This document shows, piece by piece, positions 14,979-23,413 of a stretch of 35,214 bases of DNA. The stretch is from CAVXDP01 sp964562925 (GTDB taxonomy: Archaea > Thermoproteota > Bathyarchaeia > 40CM-2-53-6 > CAVXDP01), in NCBI GenBank assembly GCA_964562925.1, contig CAZLVF010000014.1:1-35214 (forward strand), given 5' to 3'. The notes beneath the pieces were generated by a model, which was not told the origin of the DNA, did no database searches, and saw only the letters and a program-made list of their open reading frames with translations. The translations under genes and the position numbers were made by a program. Each line of letters begins with the position of its first letter. Within the stretch, counting starts at the first letter, position 1.

Positions 14979-15857
14979 TTGAAGATCGGAATCCTCACAA
15001 GAAATGAGGAGTCTTGGTGTGGAACAAGACTAAGAGAAGCTTTTGAAAATAGAAAGAAGGCTGTAGCCTTCTTCGGTTTCCAAGATCTAGTTGCAAAGAT
15101 TGGACCGACATCGCGTGTATCATTCGCCGAGATGAACCTAGCATCGGATTTGTCGGCGCTCTTGGTAAGGCCTATAGGAAGAGGCTCGCTCGACGAGGTG
15201 ATATTCCAACTAGATATCCTTCATACGTTATCGCATAGAGGCGTCCCTGTAATAAACCAGCCAACAGCCATCGAGAAGGCTGTGGACAAGTATCGAGCCC
15301 TCGAGCTTCTGAGATCTGTTGGCATACCCGTCCCAGAGACGGTTGTAACCGAGAACGTCAAAGAGGCGGTTCAAGCGTTCAAAGACTTCGGAGGAGAGGC
15401 GATTGTGAAACCCGTATTCGGTTCACGTGGCATAGGAGCAGCCAGGATATCAGACCTAGACGTCGCCGAAAGAGTGTTTAGAACCCTCAGGTTCTACAAG
15501 CATGTGATATATGTTCAGAAGTTCATCCCACATGGAACCAGCGACATAAGAGCTTTCGTAGTTGGAGATGAAATCGTTGCTGCTATGAGACGAGAGTCAA
15601 GATCTTGGAAGACCAATGTTAGCCAAGGAGCTAGACCAGTCGGATTCAGTCCTCCTGAGGGGTTGGCAAATATCGTTGTAGACGCGGCTAGGGCGTTGGG
15701 CTGCGAAATCGCGGGTGTGGATGTGATGGAAAGCAAAGGAGATTTTGTAATTAACGAGGTGAACTCTCAGCCGGGCTGGAGAGGCCTCCAGTCAACCACG
15801 AAAACCGATATTGCAGCGAAGATAGCGGATTACGTAATATCACAAGCTAGAAGTTGA
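14979..15857 (+). CDS. RimK-family ATP-grasp ligase, MptN/CofF-like
   Basis: A 292-residue RimK-type ATP-grasp enzyme. The segment EKAVDKYRALELLRSVGIPVP (cut here) starts the ATP-grasp fold near residue 105; EAIVKPVFGSRGIG is the P-loop-like ATP site; DIRAFVVGDEIVAAMRR and NEVNSQPGWRGLQ hold the metal and ligand sites. In archaea this subfamily includes tetrahydromethanopterin:alpha-L-glutamate ligase (MptN) and gamma-F420-2:alpha-L-glutamate ligase (CofF). Either would suit a window with Mch and CofE; I lean to MptN, but a LysX/ArgX-like role is not excluded. Start TTG 14979, which matches the family's usual MKIGIL beginning; a TATA-like cttaatacc lies near 14941. Confidence 0.75.
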   Translation: MKIGILTRNEESWCGTRLREAFENRKKAVAFFGFQDLVAKIGPTSRVSFAEMNLASDLSALLVRPIGRGSLDEVIFQLDILHTLSHRGVPVINQPTAIEKAVDKYRALELLRSVGIPVPETVVTENVKEAVQAFKDFGGEAIVKPVFGSRGIGAARISDLDVAERVFRTLRFYKHVIYVQKFIPHGTSDIRAFVVGDEIVAAMRRESRSWKTNVSQGARPVGFSPPEGLANIVVDAARALGCEIAGVDVMESKGDFVINEVNSQPGWRGLQSTTKTDIAAKIADYVISQARS

Positions 15858-15963
15858 ATAACGCCTGACGAATCGTAGTAGAAACGCTGGGGCAGCGTTA
15901 GCACTTTTTCCCAAGCTTAAGTGGTCGAACAACGCAGCACGCCACGCTTAAAACGACCGCCGT

Positions 15964-17055
15964 CTATAACGGAAATTCAATGCGAAGCTGGCTGGCCAGG
16001 TCTCGCAGGTTTTCCCAGACCTTCAAGTAAAGCGGTATACCAGTTCTTCTGTACTGCTCCTCAAGCTCCCATTCCTTCTCGCCGTGGATATAGATCCTGT
16101 CCTGACCCTTGGCTTTCGCCGAGGCTCTAATGGACCTGATCATAATGTCCATGCGATCTTTGAATTCGTCTACAGAGGTGAAGGCTTTGATATCAATAGC
16201 GCCTAAGAAGTGCCCGATATTTGAAGGCTTGGGATCTTCAGGGATTCCTACATGAGGTCCATAGGCCGCGCATGGTAGGATTCCTGAAAGTATGTCAACA
16301 AGTAGGGATAACCCGTAGCCTTTGTATCCAGCGGTCTCCTCCAACCCTCCTAGCGGCAGAAGCCCGCCACACTTTGTTTTGTATACGCATCGCATTACAG
16401 TTTCAGTGTCAACAGCAGGCTCGCCACTTTCGTCTATCGCCCATCCGACCGGCACGTTTTTCCCATGTCTCCTATAGACCTCCATCTTCCCGATGGGGAC
16501 AACGCTTGTGGCCATGTCCAACACGAAGGGCCGCTCATGTTTAGTGGGTATGGCGAAAGCCATCGGGTTCGTTCCAAGTATCGGTTCTATGCCGAAGGTT
16601 GGAACTATAAGCGGCCAAGCGTTCGTCATGCACAACCCGATCATGTCCTCTTTCAAAGCCATCATGGCGTAGTAGCCGGCTATTCCGATATGGTTGCTAT
16701 TTCCAACCGCCGCAAACGCGATGTCAGACTTCTTTGCCTTCTCGATACATAGCTCCATTACCCTGTAGGCGACCACTTGGCCTAGGCTGTTCTCTGCGTC
16801 GACGAGTAGGCTTACGGGGGTTTCCTTTCTCACTGTAAGTTTGGCCTCGGGCCGGATCCAGTTGTTCATTAACCTCTTCGCGTATCTAGGCAGTCTTGAA
16901 ACTCCATGGGACTCGACCCCTCTCAGGTCAGCCGAGACGAGTACGTCAGCTGTTATCTCGGCTTCTTCATCCGGAACTCTGAGCTTCCTCAGCGCCTCTG
17001 AACAGAAAGCCTTGAGCGATTCAGGCCTTACGATTCTCTCCTTGCAATCAGACAA
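15964..17055 (-). CDS. Malate/L-lactate dehydrogenase family (Ldh2/ComC-like)
   Basis: 363 residues of the NAD(P)-dependent Ldh2/YlbC/ComC family, unrelated to classical LDH. Motifs seen: DLRGVESHGVSRL (residues about 48-60, with the family's RG(V/I)xSHG), AVGNSNHIGIAGYY (about 117-130), PILGTNPMAFAIPT, and YKGYGLSLLVDILSG, in which the catalytic region ends. Possible substrates are malate, lactate, ureidoglycolate or sulfolactate (ComC of coenzyme M synthesis); sequence alone does not decide. Start TTG 17055 has GGAGATGAG upstream. It lies alone between mptN-like and the small gene at 17163. Confidence 0.88.
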   Translation of the reverse strand: MSDCKERIVRPESLKAFCSEALRKLRVPDEEAEITADVLVSADLRGVESHGVSRLPRYAKRLMNNWIRPEAKLTVRKETPVSLLVDAENSLGQVVAYRVMELCIEKAKKSDIAFAAVGNSNHIGIAGYYAMMALKEDMIGLCMTNAWPLIVPTFGIEPILGTNPMAFAIPTKHERPFVLDMATSVVPIGKMEVYRRHGKNVPVGWAIDESGEPAVDTETVMRCVYKTKCGGLLPLGGLEETAGYKGYGLSLLVDILSGILPCAAYGPHVGIPEDPKPSNIGHFLGAIDIKAFTSVDEFKDRMDIMIRSIRASAKAKGQDRIYIHGEKEWELEEQYRRTGIPLYLKVWENLRDLASQLRIEFPL

Positions 17056-17130
17056 CTAATCTCATCTCCATTTCTCTAAGCGAATAGCCCAGCCACTATG
17101 GGCTCAGCGCTGTTGCTAGCTCTTAGCAGA

Positions 17131-17138
17131 CTATAGAG
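17131..17138 (+). promoter_or_regulatory. TATA-like box for the 17163/DUF3786 transcript
   Basis: ctatagag is centred 28 bases before ATG 17163, the spacing expected for a leaderless archaeal mRNA. Confidence 0.45.
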
Positions 17139-17162
17139 CTTCTGTCATTTGAAACTGATTCC

Positions 17163-17426
17163 ATGTTGATGAGGTTTTCTAGGCTTATAGGACTGAATCA
17201 GACTCGGCAATTGCAGGTCAAGAGCATCAAGATCAAAGTTGACACTGGAGATTCATCGTTAGTGATGCATCAGAAATCTGCACATGTGCGGATGGATTCG
17301 AACTGGCCTTATGTATGCTGGACCACACGGATCGAGGCGTGGGTGAAGAGTAAAGGTGATGAACCTCTTCAGACAACTCTAGAGCGTCATAACGTTCCAT
17401 TCGTAGCTCTCAATTGCATAGAGTAA
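17163..17426 (+). CDS. Small hypothetical protein upstream of DUF3786
   Basis: 87 residues, no family recognised. It contains a beta-like stretch (QVKSIKIKVDTGDSS) and an aromatic segment (NWPYVCWTTRIEAWV). Support for it being real: a TATA-like box at the right distance from ATG 17163, a stop only 13 bases before the DUF3786 start, and the same strand. Against it: no homology and a composition that is not strongly coding. A second Met at 17169 is an alternative start. Confidence 0.4.
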   Translation: MLMRFSRLIGLNQTRQLQVKSIKIKVDTGDSSLVMHQKSAHVRMDSNWPYVCWTTRIEAWVKSKGDEPLQTTLERHNVPFVALNCIE

Positions 17427-17439
17427 CGGGTGAACTGAG

Positions 17440-18069
17440 ATGGCAATCGAACCGGCGAAAGCTCCAGGCGAGGAGAAAGGTTGGGAAGACCTCCTGCAAC
17501 TTGACTCGAAAGACGTATGCAAGAGAAGCTTGGCCACCTACGATGAGAAATTTTCAAGGTATATGTTGAAAATTTTCACTACAGACTACAATGTGATGTT
17601 GAGGGAGAAAGCGATTAGACCAGCGGATGAGAAGAGAAGCTTTCTTCCAGAGTTCGGAACAGACTTTCGAATAATGGTCTTAGACTACCTTGTAAATTCG
17701 AAAGAGATACCGGTCACTGGCAGGTTGGTTTCAGGAGCCCAGCTCAAGGCCGGCGAGTTTTTTTTCCGAGGTACACACGGCTTGGAGTTAGATGTCTTGG
17801 TCAAGGCCTTCGGTAATGAACCTGAGAGGTTCAAGGAGGCCGGGATCTCCCTTGGAGGAAAGGTTATGGGAATGGGTGATGTGTCTATTCAACTCCAAGT
17901 ACTGCCTAGGGTTCCGATAACCTATGTTTTGTGGGCTTCGGATGAAGAATTCCCAGCCCGAATGTCTGTTCTTTTTGACTCAACGGCGGACAGTCACCTA
18001 CATCTCGACACGCTCAGGACCGCGGTGACCACGACCAACAAAACTCTCTTAGCAGTCAAGGAACGATGA
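17440..18069 (+). CDS. DUF3786-domain protein
   Basis: 209 residues. The order of conserved segments fits DUF3786 (PF12654): LPEFGTDFRIMVLDYLVNS, EIPVTGRLVSGAQLKAGEFF, FRGTHGLELDVLVKAFGN, LGGKVMGMGDVSIQLQVLP, YVLWASDEEFPARMSVLFDS and ending with the Asp/His-containing DSHLHLDTL. Biochemical role unknown. From memory, the family occurs in strict anaerobes, often beside corrinoid and Wood-Ljungdahl genes, which fits the convergent RACo gene 89 bases away. It may share a transcript with the small gene upstream. ATG 17440; a ggtgaactgag sequence precedes it. Confidence 0.85.
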   Translation: MAIEPAKAPGEEKGWEDLLQLDSKDVCKRSLATYDEKFSRYMLKIFTTDYNVMLREKAIRPADEKRSFLPEFGTDFRIMVLDYLVNSKEIPVTGRLVSGAQLKAGEFFFRGTHGLELDVLVKAFGNEPERFKEAGISLGGKVMGMGDVSIQLQVLPRVPITYVLWASDEEFPARMSVLFDSTADSHLHLDTLRTAVTTTNKTLLAVKER

Positions 18070-18112
18070 TCGAGTCTGCGGTTGAAAAGCAACTCCTAGT
18101 CCTTCAACACAG

Positions 18113-18119
18113 AAAAAAA
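18113..18119 (-). terminator. Oligo-T terminator after the RACo-like gene
   Basis: On the minus strand there are seven T in a row about 40 bases after the RACo-like stop codon, typical of archaeal termination without a stem. Confidence 0.45.
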
Positions 18120-18158
18120 GTATACTCAATTAGGCTACATTGAACTCGCTTATCGGAC

Positions 18159-20096
18159 CTATCTTGACAGGTGGCGTTTCCTTGCAGCGATCCTTTCCAT
18201 AACGGTTGGAAACAGTTCAGGTTTGCCTGGGACCATTAGGGCTGCGTAGTACTCATCTGTGAAGAGAGGGTCATCTATAAGGTCCCAGTAGGTCATAGTC
18301 TTGGCTATCTCGATAGCTTTCTTTCTCTGCTCTAACGATAGAAGACCTAGATATGCTCCTGCGATAGATCCGTTTCCAAGTCTCACAACATTCGCTCTTG
18401 GAAACTCGGGAAAGACGCCTATAGTCACAGCTTTGTCTGTGTCTATGTAGTGTCCAAACGCTCCTGAAAGGTAGAGCACCTCTACCTCCGAGATGGTAAG
18501 GCCAACTTTTCGCATCAATACTGACACGGCAGCGCAAGTTGCGCCTTTCGAGTCAAGTAACTTGTCAATATCCCTCTGCGTGATCGTTATGTCTTTTCCA
18601 AGATCGGTTTCATCAGCAGGAGCTACTACATACTCGATTCCATCCAAGCCTTTCCTAATCCATGGAGAGTCTATGCTCTGGATCTGTCCCTGCGAGTTCA
18701 GGATTCCTGCCTCGAACATCTCCGCTGCTAGAGCTATGATCCCTGATCCGCAGATGCCTCTCGGCTTTGTTCCGGGCCCGCCGATCACGTCATACTCCGC
18801 CCTCAAACTCTCGGGAGCTATCCTGACCTTCTCTATCGCTCCTTCGACCGAACGCATCCCAAACCTGATCTCGTAACCCTCAAAGGCCGGTCCCGAGGCG
18901 CACGACGTGGAAAAGAGCCATCCGCTGCTGCCTATCACAACCTCACCATTCGTTCCCATATCTATGAGAACAGAGATCTTCCGGGATTCCAATAGGCCTG
19001 CTGCAAGAACGTTCGCAACAGTATCGCCTCCCAGCCATCTGCTGACGTTAGGCATACAAAAGAGCAAAGCGTCTTTGTTGGTCTTGACGCCGAACTCTTT
19101 CGCATTGGCCGAGACGGGTGCACGGGAGACTATAGTCCGGCTGTAGTTCAGCGGTTTTGGATCAAGTCCCGCCAAAAGATAGGTCATGACCGTGTTTCCT
19201 GCTACACAAACGTCGAATATATCATGGTTCTCGATGTGGTTTCTATTGGAGAATTGATCTATCAGTCCGTTTATCGTGTGTACAACTGTTTTCTGCAGAA
19301 TCGCTAGGCCATCCTTCTTGGATACGGCATAGTCGATTCTGGATATTAGGTCTTCACCGTACAGCAGCTGGGCATTGTACTCAGAGGCTACGTCAACGAT
19401 TGAGCCATCTTCTAGATCTACAAGGTATACTACGACTTTCGTTGTGCCTATATCCACCGCGAGGCCGTAAATATGTCTGGATCTCTCTACGGCTTGAACG
19501 TCTACTAGTCTTAACAGATCGTCTTCCCGAACCGCTATCACTGTGAGACCTTTGACGATGTCAGGCAGGCCCGTAGTCTGACAGTCTGTAGAGTCCACAA
19601 CCTCAACGATCTCCGGAAATTTACTCTTGGACAAGTCCACAAGATCTTGTGAGCTCTTTCTTCTCCCCCCAAACATCTCTGGCTCAAGGAATATTTTGAG
19701 GACCCTAGGGAAGAGTTCGACTTTGGGGATGTTCGCCTCAGACAATATCCGCTGGTTTTCGAGTCGAGTTTCTAGAGGCACGTTCACTAGTAGGTTACTG
19801 AGGATCTTCGTTTTACAAGCGATATGATATCCCGCTAAGCGCTCTTGTGGAGAAAGGAACCTCTCGTCATGGAACTGTGAAGCCTTAACCTGGCCACCCT
19901 CCATAATCACTCTACACTTGCCGCATTCTCCCCTCCCGCCGCACGTGCTGCGCAAGTCTAGACCGGCAGCTTGCGCTGCATCCAGTATTGTGGAATTTTT
20001 TTCCGCGGTAACCCTCTTGCCGTAGGGTTGGAAGATTACTTCATAACTCTCGGAAGAACCTTCGATTTCAAAGATCGTTGCATCATACCCTCGCTT
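18159..20096 (-). CDS. RACo-like corrinoid reductive activator (2Fe-2S + ASKHA ATPase)
   Basis: Bacterial RACo uses ATP to drive low-potential electrons onto inactive Co(II) corrinoid Fe-S protein. Here the 2Fe-2S domain is STCGGRGECGKCRV plus a distant Cys in HIACKTKI; then come a linker, an ASKHA-type domain (YGLAVDIGTTKVVVYLVD) and the DUF4445/RACo C-terminal region (LIDMGTNGEVVIG, GICGSGIIALAAEM, YLSGAFGHYID). There is no C-terminal Cys cluster, so it is RACo-like, not RamA-like. The only standard in-frame start, TTG 19955, would cut the ferredoxin domain in half. The frame is open to 20096 and encodes the missing part (YEVIFQPYGKRVTAEKNS, then TILDAAQAAG) but has no ATG/GTG/TTG. An ATG at 20158 in another frame could supply the start if a base is wrong near 20085-20095. 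Divergent from cdhA. Confidence 0.88.
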   Translation of the reverse strand, partial: KRGYDATIFEIEGSSESYEVIFQPYGKRVTAEKNSTILDAAQAAGLDLRSTCGGRGECGKCRVIMEGGQVKASQFHDERFLSPQERLAGYHIACKTKILSNLLVNVPLETRLENQRILSEANIPKVELFPRVLKIFLEPEMFGGRRKSSQDLVDLSKSKFPEIVEVVDSTDCQTTGLPDIVKGLTVIAVREDDLLRLVDVQAVERSRHIYGLAVDIGTTKVVVYLVDLEDGSIVDVASEYNAQLLYGEDLISRIDYAVSKKDGLAILQKTVVHTINGLIDQFSNRNHIENHDIFDVCVAGNTVMTYLLAGLDPKPLNYSRTIVSRAPVSANAKEFGVKTNKDALLFCMPNVSRWLGGDTVANVLAAGLLESRKISVLIDMGTNGEVVIGSSGWLFSTSCASGPAFEGYEIRFGMRSVEGAIEKVRIAPESLRAEYDVIGGPGTKPRGICGSGIIALAAEMFEAGILNSQGQIQSIDSPWIRKGLDGIEYVVAPADETDLGKDITITQRDIDKLLDSKGATCAAVSVLMRKVGLTISEVEVLYLSGAFGHYIDTDKAVTIGVFPEFPRANVVRLGNGSIAGAYLGLLSLEQRKKAIEIAKTMTYWDLIDDPLFTDEYYAALMVPGKPELFPTVMERIAARKRHLSR

Positions 20097-20286
20097 TCAG
20101 CCATCTCCGAAGGTTGGACGGCAACTTCTGCAGCCTCAGAAACGCCCCCAATGTTCATCTGACGCATAGGAAACTATTTTGTTCCCTGATCGTAGCGGTT
20201 GGCCTGATCCTGCTGTCAAAGAAATCCCACAAGCGTTACTGCTCCTTGCACCTGTCGAAATACGCATGCCAACTGAAAATAGGCAA

Positions 20287-20295
20287 TTTATTATA
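20287..20295 (+). promoter_or_regulatory. cdhA: TATA box of the cdh operon (shared divergent region)
   Basis: tttattata lies about 48 bases before the cdhA start, with transcription expected near 20317. The minus strand of the same spot reads cctataataaa, so it could also serve the divergent RACo-like gene. AGGAGG at 20329-20334 is a strong ribosome-binding site for cdhA. Confidence 0.5.
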
Positions 20296-20338
20296 GGTTT
20301 TTGTTTATCTTGAATTCAACATCACCTAGGAGGAAAGC

Positions 20339-22708
20339 TTGGTGGAGAAGGGACCTTACAAGATTGCGGCTAAAGGCCTAGAGGGTTTAGGTCTCGCGGT
20401 CAAGAGCCTAGATGTCAGAATCGGCAGACTCGTTCTAGAAGAGGAGTTCGAGAAGGCTGGACCTACTCCTATGCCAAGCGTAACGGCGCTGAGAGACTGG
20501 GATATGAGGCTTCTGAATCGTTACAAACCTTTCTATGCGCCGTTCTGCGATCAGTGCTGCCTCTGCACATATGGGAAGTGCGACCTAACCCGAGGAAAGA
20601 AAGGGGCCTGCGGCATAGAAATTCACACGCAACAGGCGAGAACCGTTCTATTAGCCTGTGTCATAGGCGCAGCAACACATACCGCTCACACAAGGCATCT
20701 TGTCAATCACCTCATGGAGAAATATGGTAGAGAATACCCGATCACCTTAGGCTACGAGGTCAACGTGGAGATGCCTCACGCTAGGACAGTTACAGGGATA
20801 AGGCCACGAACCCTTGCCGACCTAGACTACGTATGCAGGTACGTCGAAGGACAGTTGACGCAGTGTCTGGCGGCTGTTCACACTGGACAAGAAGGCAGTT
20901 ACCTCGACTTCGAGTCCAAGGCGTTGCATGCTGGAATGCTGGATCATCTGGCGATGGAAACAGCCGATGTGGCGCAGATAGTGACCTACAACTTCCCCAA
21001 GGGCACCCCCGATGCGCCGCTCACGTGGGTGGGAACAGGGGTTTTAGACCTAACAAAGCCCGCAATCCTCAGCATCGGCCACAACGTGGCAGACAGTGTG
21101 GAAATAATGGACTATATGGAGAAGCATAACCTTGGTCAGCCAGGCGAGCTGATAGAGGTTGCCGGCCTTTGTTGCACCGCGCTTGATATGACGCGCTATC
21201 ACGAGGAAGCGAAGATCATAGGCCCGATGTCGCATGAGTTGAGGTTCATACGCTCAGGCGTGGCCGACGTACTGGTTCTCGACGAACAGTGCATAAATAC
21301 AGGAGCGCTCTCTGAGGCTCAAAACGTCAAGACACCCGTCCTTGCCGTATCGGAGAAAGCATGCTACGGCCTCCCAGACATGACTGAAAAGACTGTTGAA
21401 GAGATAGTCGGCCTGCTTTCGACCTACCGCGCTCCTGGCGCCCTAGTGCTAGACGCTGAGAAGGTCGGCGCAGCTGCACCCCTCATCGCCCAAAGAACCG
21501 CCCCAATCCGCAACAAGTACACGGTTATACCCGGCAACTCAACCCTCAAGAAACTCGCTGAGCCCTGCTCAAAGTGCGGAACCTGTCGGAGAAACTGTCC
21601 CATTAACCTTCCAATAGACGAAGCGATATACGCAGCTAAGACTGGCGCCCTTGATAAACTGGCACAGATCTACGATCGCTGCGTAGGATGTGCTAGATGC
21701 GAGAATGAATGCCCTCAACACATCCCAGTCCACAGCCTAATCGTTGGAGCTGCTGAGAACAAGTTCAGAACAGAGAAGTACAGGTTGAGAGTGGGCAGAG
21801 GTCCAATCCTCGACACAGAGATACGTGAGGTTGGGCAGCCGATCGTCTTCGGCGAGATACCTGGGGTAGTCGCTTATGTGGGATGTGCGAACTATCCTAA
21901 CAGCGGCGTCGAAGTAGCCAAGATGGCTGAAATATTCCTGAAGAGGAGATACATAGTTCTAACTTCAGGATGCTCAGCCATGAGCATAGCCCAATACAGA
22001 ACAGAGAACGGCACCAGCCTCTACGAAGAATATCCCGGAGGTTTCGAAGCGGGTGGACTTGTCAATGTGGGCTCATGCGTTTCAAACTCTCACATAACCG
22101 GGGCTTGCATGAAAATAGCTAACATCTACGCCAGGCGTCCTCTTAGAGGCAACTACGAAGAGATAGCCGATTACACACTCATGCGGATAGGGGCCTGTGG
22201 AGTGGCGTGGGGCGCCATGAGCCAGAAAGCAGCGTCCATCGCAACTGGATCTAACAGGCTGGGAGTACCAGTTATCCTAGGCCCCCAAGGTTCGAAGTAT
22301 AGAAGGCTATACCTTGGTCGCAGAGAAGACGAGAAGAGCTTCGAGGTGATAGATGCGCGTACCGGCGAAAGATCTAGGGCGGCTGCGCAGCCAGAGCATC
22401 TAATATACGCGGCGGAGAGCATGGAGGAAGCTTTGGTTTTGACAGCCAAACTCTGCCTCAGACCTGCCGACACCACGAAAGGAAGAATGATAAAGCTTAC
22501 ACATTACACGGATCTTAGCAAGAAGATCTATGGCCGGCTCCCCGAAGACCTTCATGTGTACATAAGGACTGAAGCGGACATACCCATCACCTTCAAGGAT
22601 GAAATTCTGAGATTCCTCCGACGCAAGGGATGGCGTGCAACGGAGAAACCCTCAATCGACCCAACGCTTCTGGAACGCTTAGTCTACGGAAAGGAGATGG
22701 CTAACTGA
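20339..22708 (+). CDS. cdhA: CO dehydrogenase/acetyl-CoA synthase alpha subunit
   Basis: The CO-forming nickel-iron subunit of the archaeal ACDS complex, 789 residues, typical length. The N-terminal Cys cluster is CDQCCLCTYGKC (residues 70-81) plus Cys91, which holds the B and D clusters. Two ferredoxin-type 4Fe-4S motifs, diagnostic of the archaeal subunit, follow at about 409-460 (CSKCGTCRRNCP and CVGCARCENECP). Later Cys/His positions such as YVGCANYPNS, SGCSAMS and VNVGSCVSN are those expected for the C-cluster. Start TTG 20339 has AGGAGG 5 bases upstream; GTG 20342 is the alternative. First gene of cdhABC-orf-DE; cdhB begins 3 bases after the stop. Confidence 0.97.
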   Translation: MVEKGPYKIAAKGLEGLGLAVKSLDVRIGRLVLEEEFEKAGPTPMPSVTALRDWDMRLLNRYKPFYAPFCDQCCLCTYGKCDLTRGKKGACGIEIHTQQARTVLLACVIGAATHTAHTRHLVNHLMEKYGREYPITLGYEVNVEMPHARTVTGIRPRTLADLDYVCRYVEGQLTQCLAAVHTGQEGSYLDFESKALHAGMLDHLAMETADVAQIVTYNFPKGTPDAPLTWVGTGVLDLTKPAILSIGHNVADSVEIMDYMEKHNLGQPGELIEVAGLCCTALDMTRYHEEAKIIGPMSHELRFIRSGVADVLVLDEQCINTGALSEAQNVKTPVLAVSEKACYGLPDMTEKTVEEIVGLLSTYRAPGALVLDAEKVGAAAPLIAQRTAPIRNKYTVIPGNSTLKKLAEPCSKCGTCRRNCPINLPIDEAIYAAKTGALDKLAQIYDRCVGCARCENECPQHIPVHSLIVGAAENKFRTEKYRLRVGRGPILDTEIREVGQPIVFGEIPGVVAYVGCANYPNSGVEVAKMAEIFLKRRYIVLTSGCSAMSIAQYRTENGTSLYEEYPGGFEAGGLVNVGSCVSNSHITGACMKIANIYARRPLRGNYEEIADYTLMRIGACGVAWGAMSQKAASIATGSNRLGVPVILGPQGSKYRRLYLGRREDEKSFEVIDARTGERSRAAAQPEHLIYAAESMEEALVLTAKLCLRPADTTKGRMIKLTHYTDLSKKIYGRLPEDLHVYIRTEADIPITFKDEILRFLRRKGWRATEKPSIDPTLLERLVYGKEMAN

Positions 22709-22711
22709 AGT

Positions 22712-23403
22712 TTGACTACTGTAGTCCCATGGGAAAAAGGAAATATCTTCGGCCCGAAGACGGCCACAGCCTCGAAAGGCGAGGTCGTTGGCCGCCTAAT
22801 CAAAGCAGCGAAGAAGCCTCTTATGATCGTTGGAGCAGAAACGCTAGTTGAGCAAGCTAACAGCAGACCCTTACTCAGCTATGTCATAGAACTTTCGAAG
22901 GCTGCAAAGATGCCAGTGGTTGCCACTGCACATACATCCAAACCTCTCGCAGAGAATGGACTAGAATCGCCTGTGGGGATGGGCGTGGTTGAGATTACGG
23001 ATAGGCTTAGGGACCAAGATTGGAGCCTAGATAACAAAGGTCCCCACGACCTGATCGTCCTGATCGGGATAACGTATCAGCTNNNNNNNNNNNNNNNNNN
23101 NNNNNNNNNNNNNNNNNNNNNNNNNNNNNNNNNNNNNNNNNNNNNNNNNNNNNNNNNNNNNNNNNNNNNNNNNNNNNNNNNNTAGATAACAAAGGTCCCC
23201 ACGACCTGATCGTCCTGATCGGGATAACGTATCAGCTTCAATCTCAGATGCTTTCAACTCTAAAGCATTTTGCAGCGCATGTGAAAACGGTATCGCTTGA
23301 CAGGTACTACAGCCCAAACGCTGACTGGTCCTTTCCAAACCTCGACCAGAAGAGTTGGGCAGACAACCTAGACAAACTCATGAAGACTGTAAAAGCAGGG
23401 TAG
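22712..23403 (+). CDS. cdhB: CO dehydrogenase epsilon subunit, interrupted by scaffold gap
   Basis: CdhB accompanies CdhA in the archaeal alpha2-epsilon2 CODH. The N-terminal half reads TVVPWEKGNIFGPKTA, KKPLMIVGAETLV and MPVVATAHTSKPL, typical of the family. The frame runs into 100 N (23083-23182). The 55 bases before the gap are repeated exactly after it; if one copy and the N are dropped, the frame continues to TAG 23401-23403 and gives 178 residues, the normal length, ending LDKLMKTVKAG. So the gene is probably intact in the organism. TTG 22712 is the start, with AAGGAGATGG upstream inside the end of cdhA. The coordinates include the gap. Confidence 0.92.
23028..23237 (+). other. Scaffold gap (100 N) flanked by identical 55-base copies
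   Basis: 23028-23082 and 23183-23237 are identical over 55 bases, with exactly 100 N between. This is the mark of two contigs that overlap but were joined with a fixed-length gap. The repeat is therefore most likely an artefact, not a biological duplication. Confidence 0.95.
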
Positions 23404-23413
23404 TGGATTAGAA

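Noticed and set aside
18159..19955. RACo-like gene as RamA (methylamine methyltransferase activator)
   Set aside because: RamA ends with two 4Fe-4S Cys clusters; this protein ends in ERIAARKRHLSR with no Cys cluster and starts with a 2Fe-2S domain.
20040..20158. 40-codon minus-strand frame from ATG 20158 as an independent small gene
   Set aside because: More likely the displaced true N-terminus of the RACo-like gene, since it ends inside the ferredoxin-coding stretch.
23028..23237. 55-base exact direct repeat as a biological duplication
   Set aside because: It flanks exactly 100 N and its collapse restores a full-length in-frame cdhB, so it is an assembly overlap.
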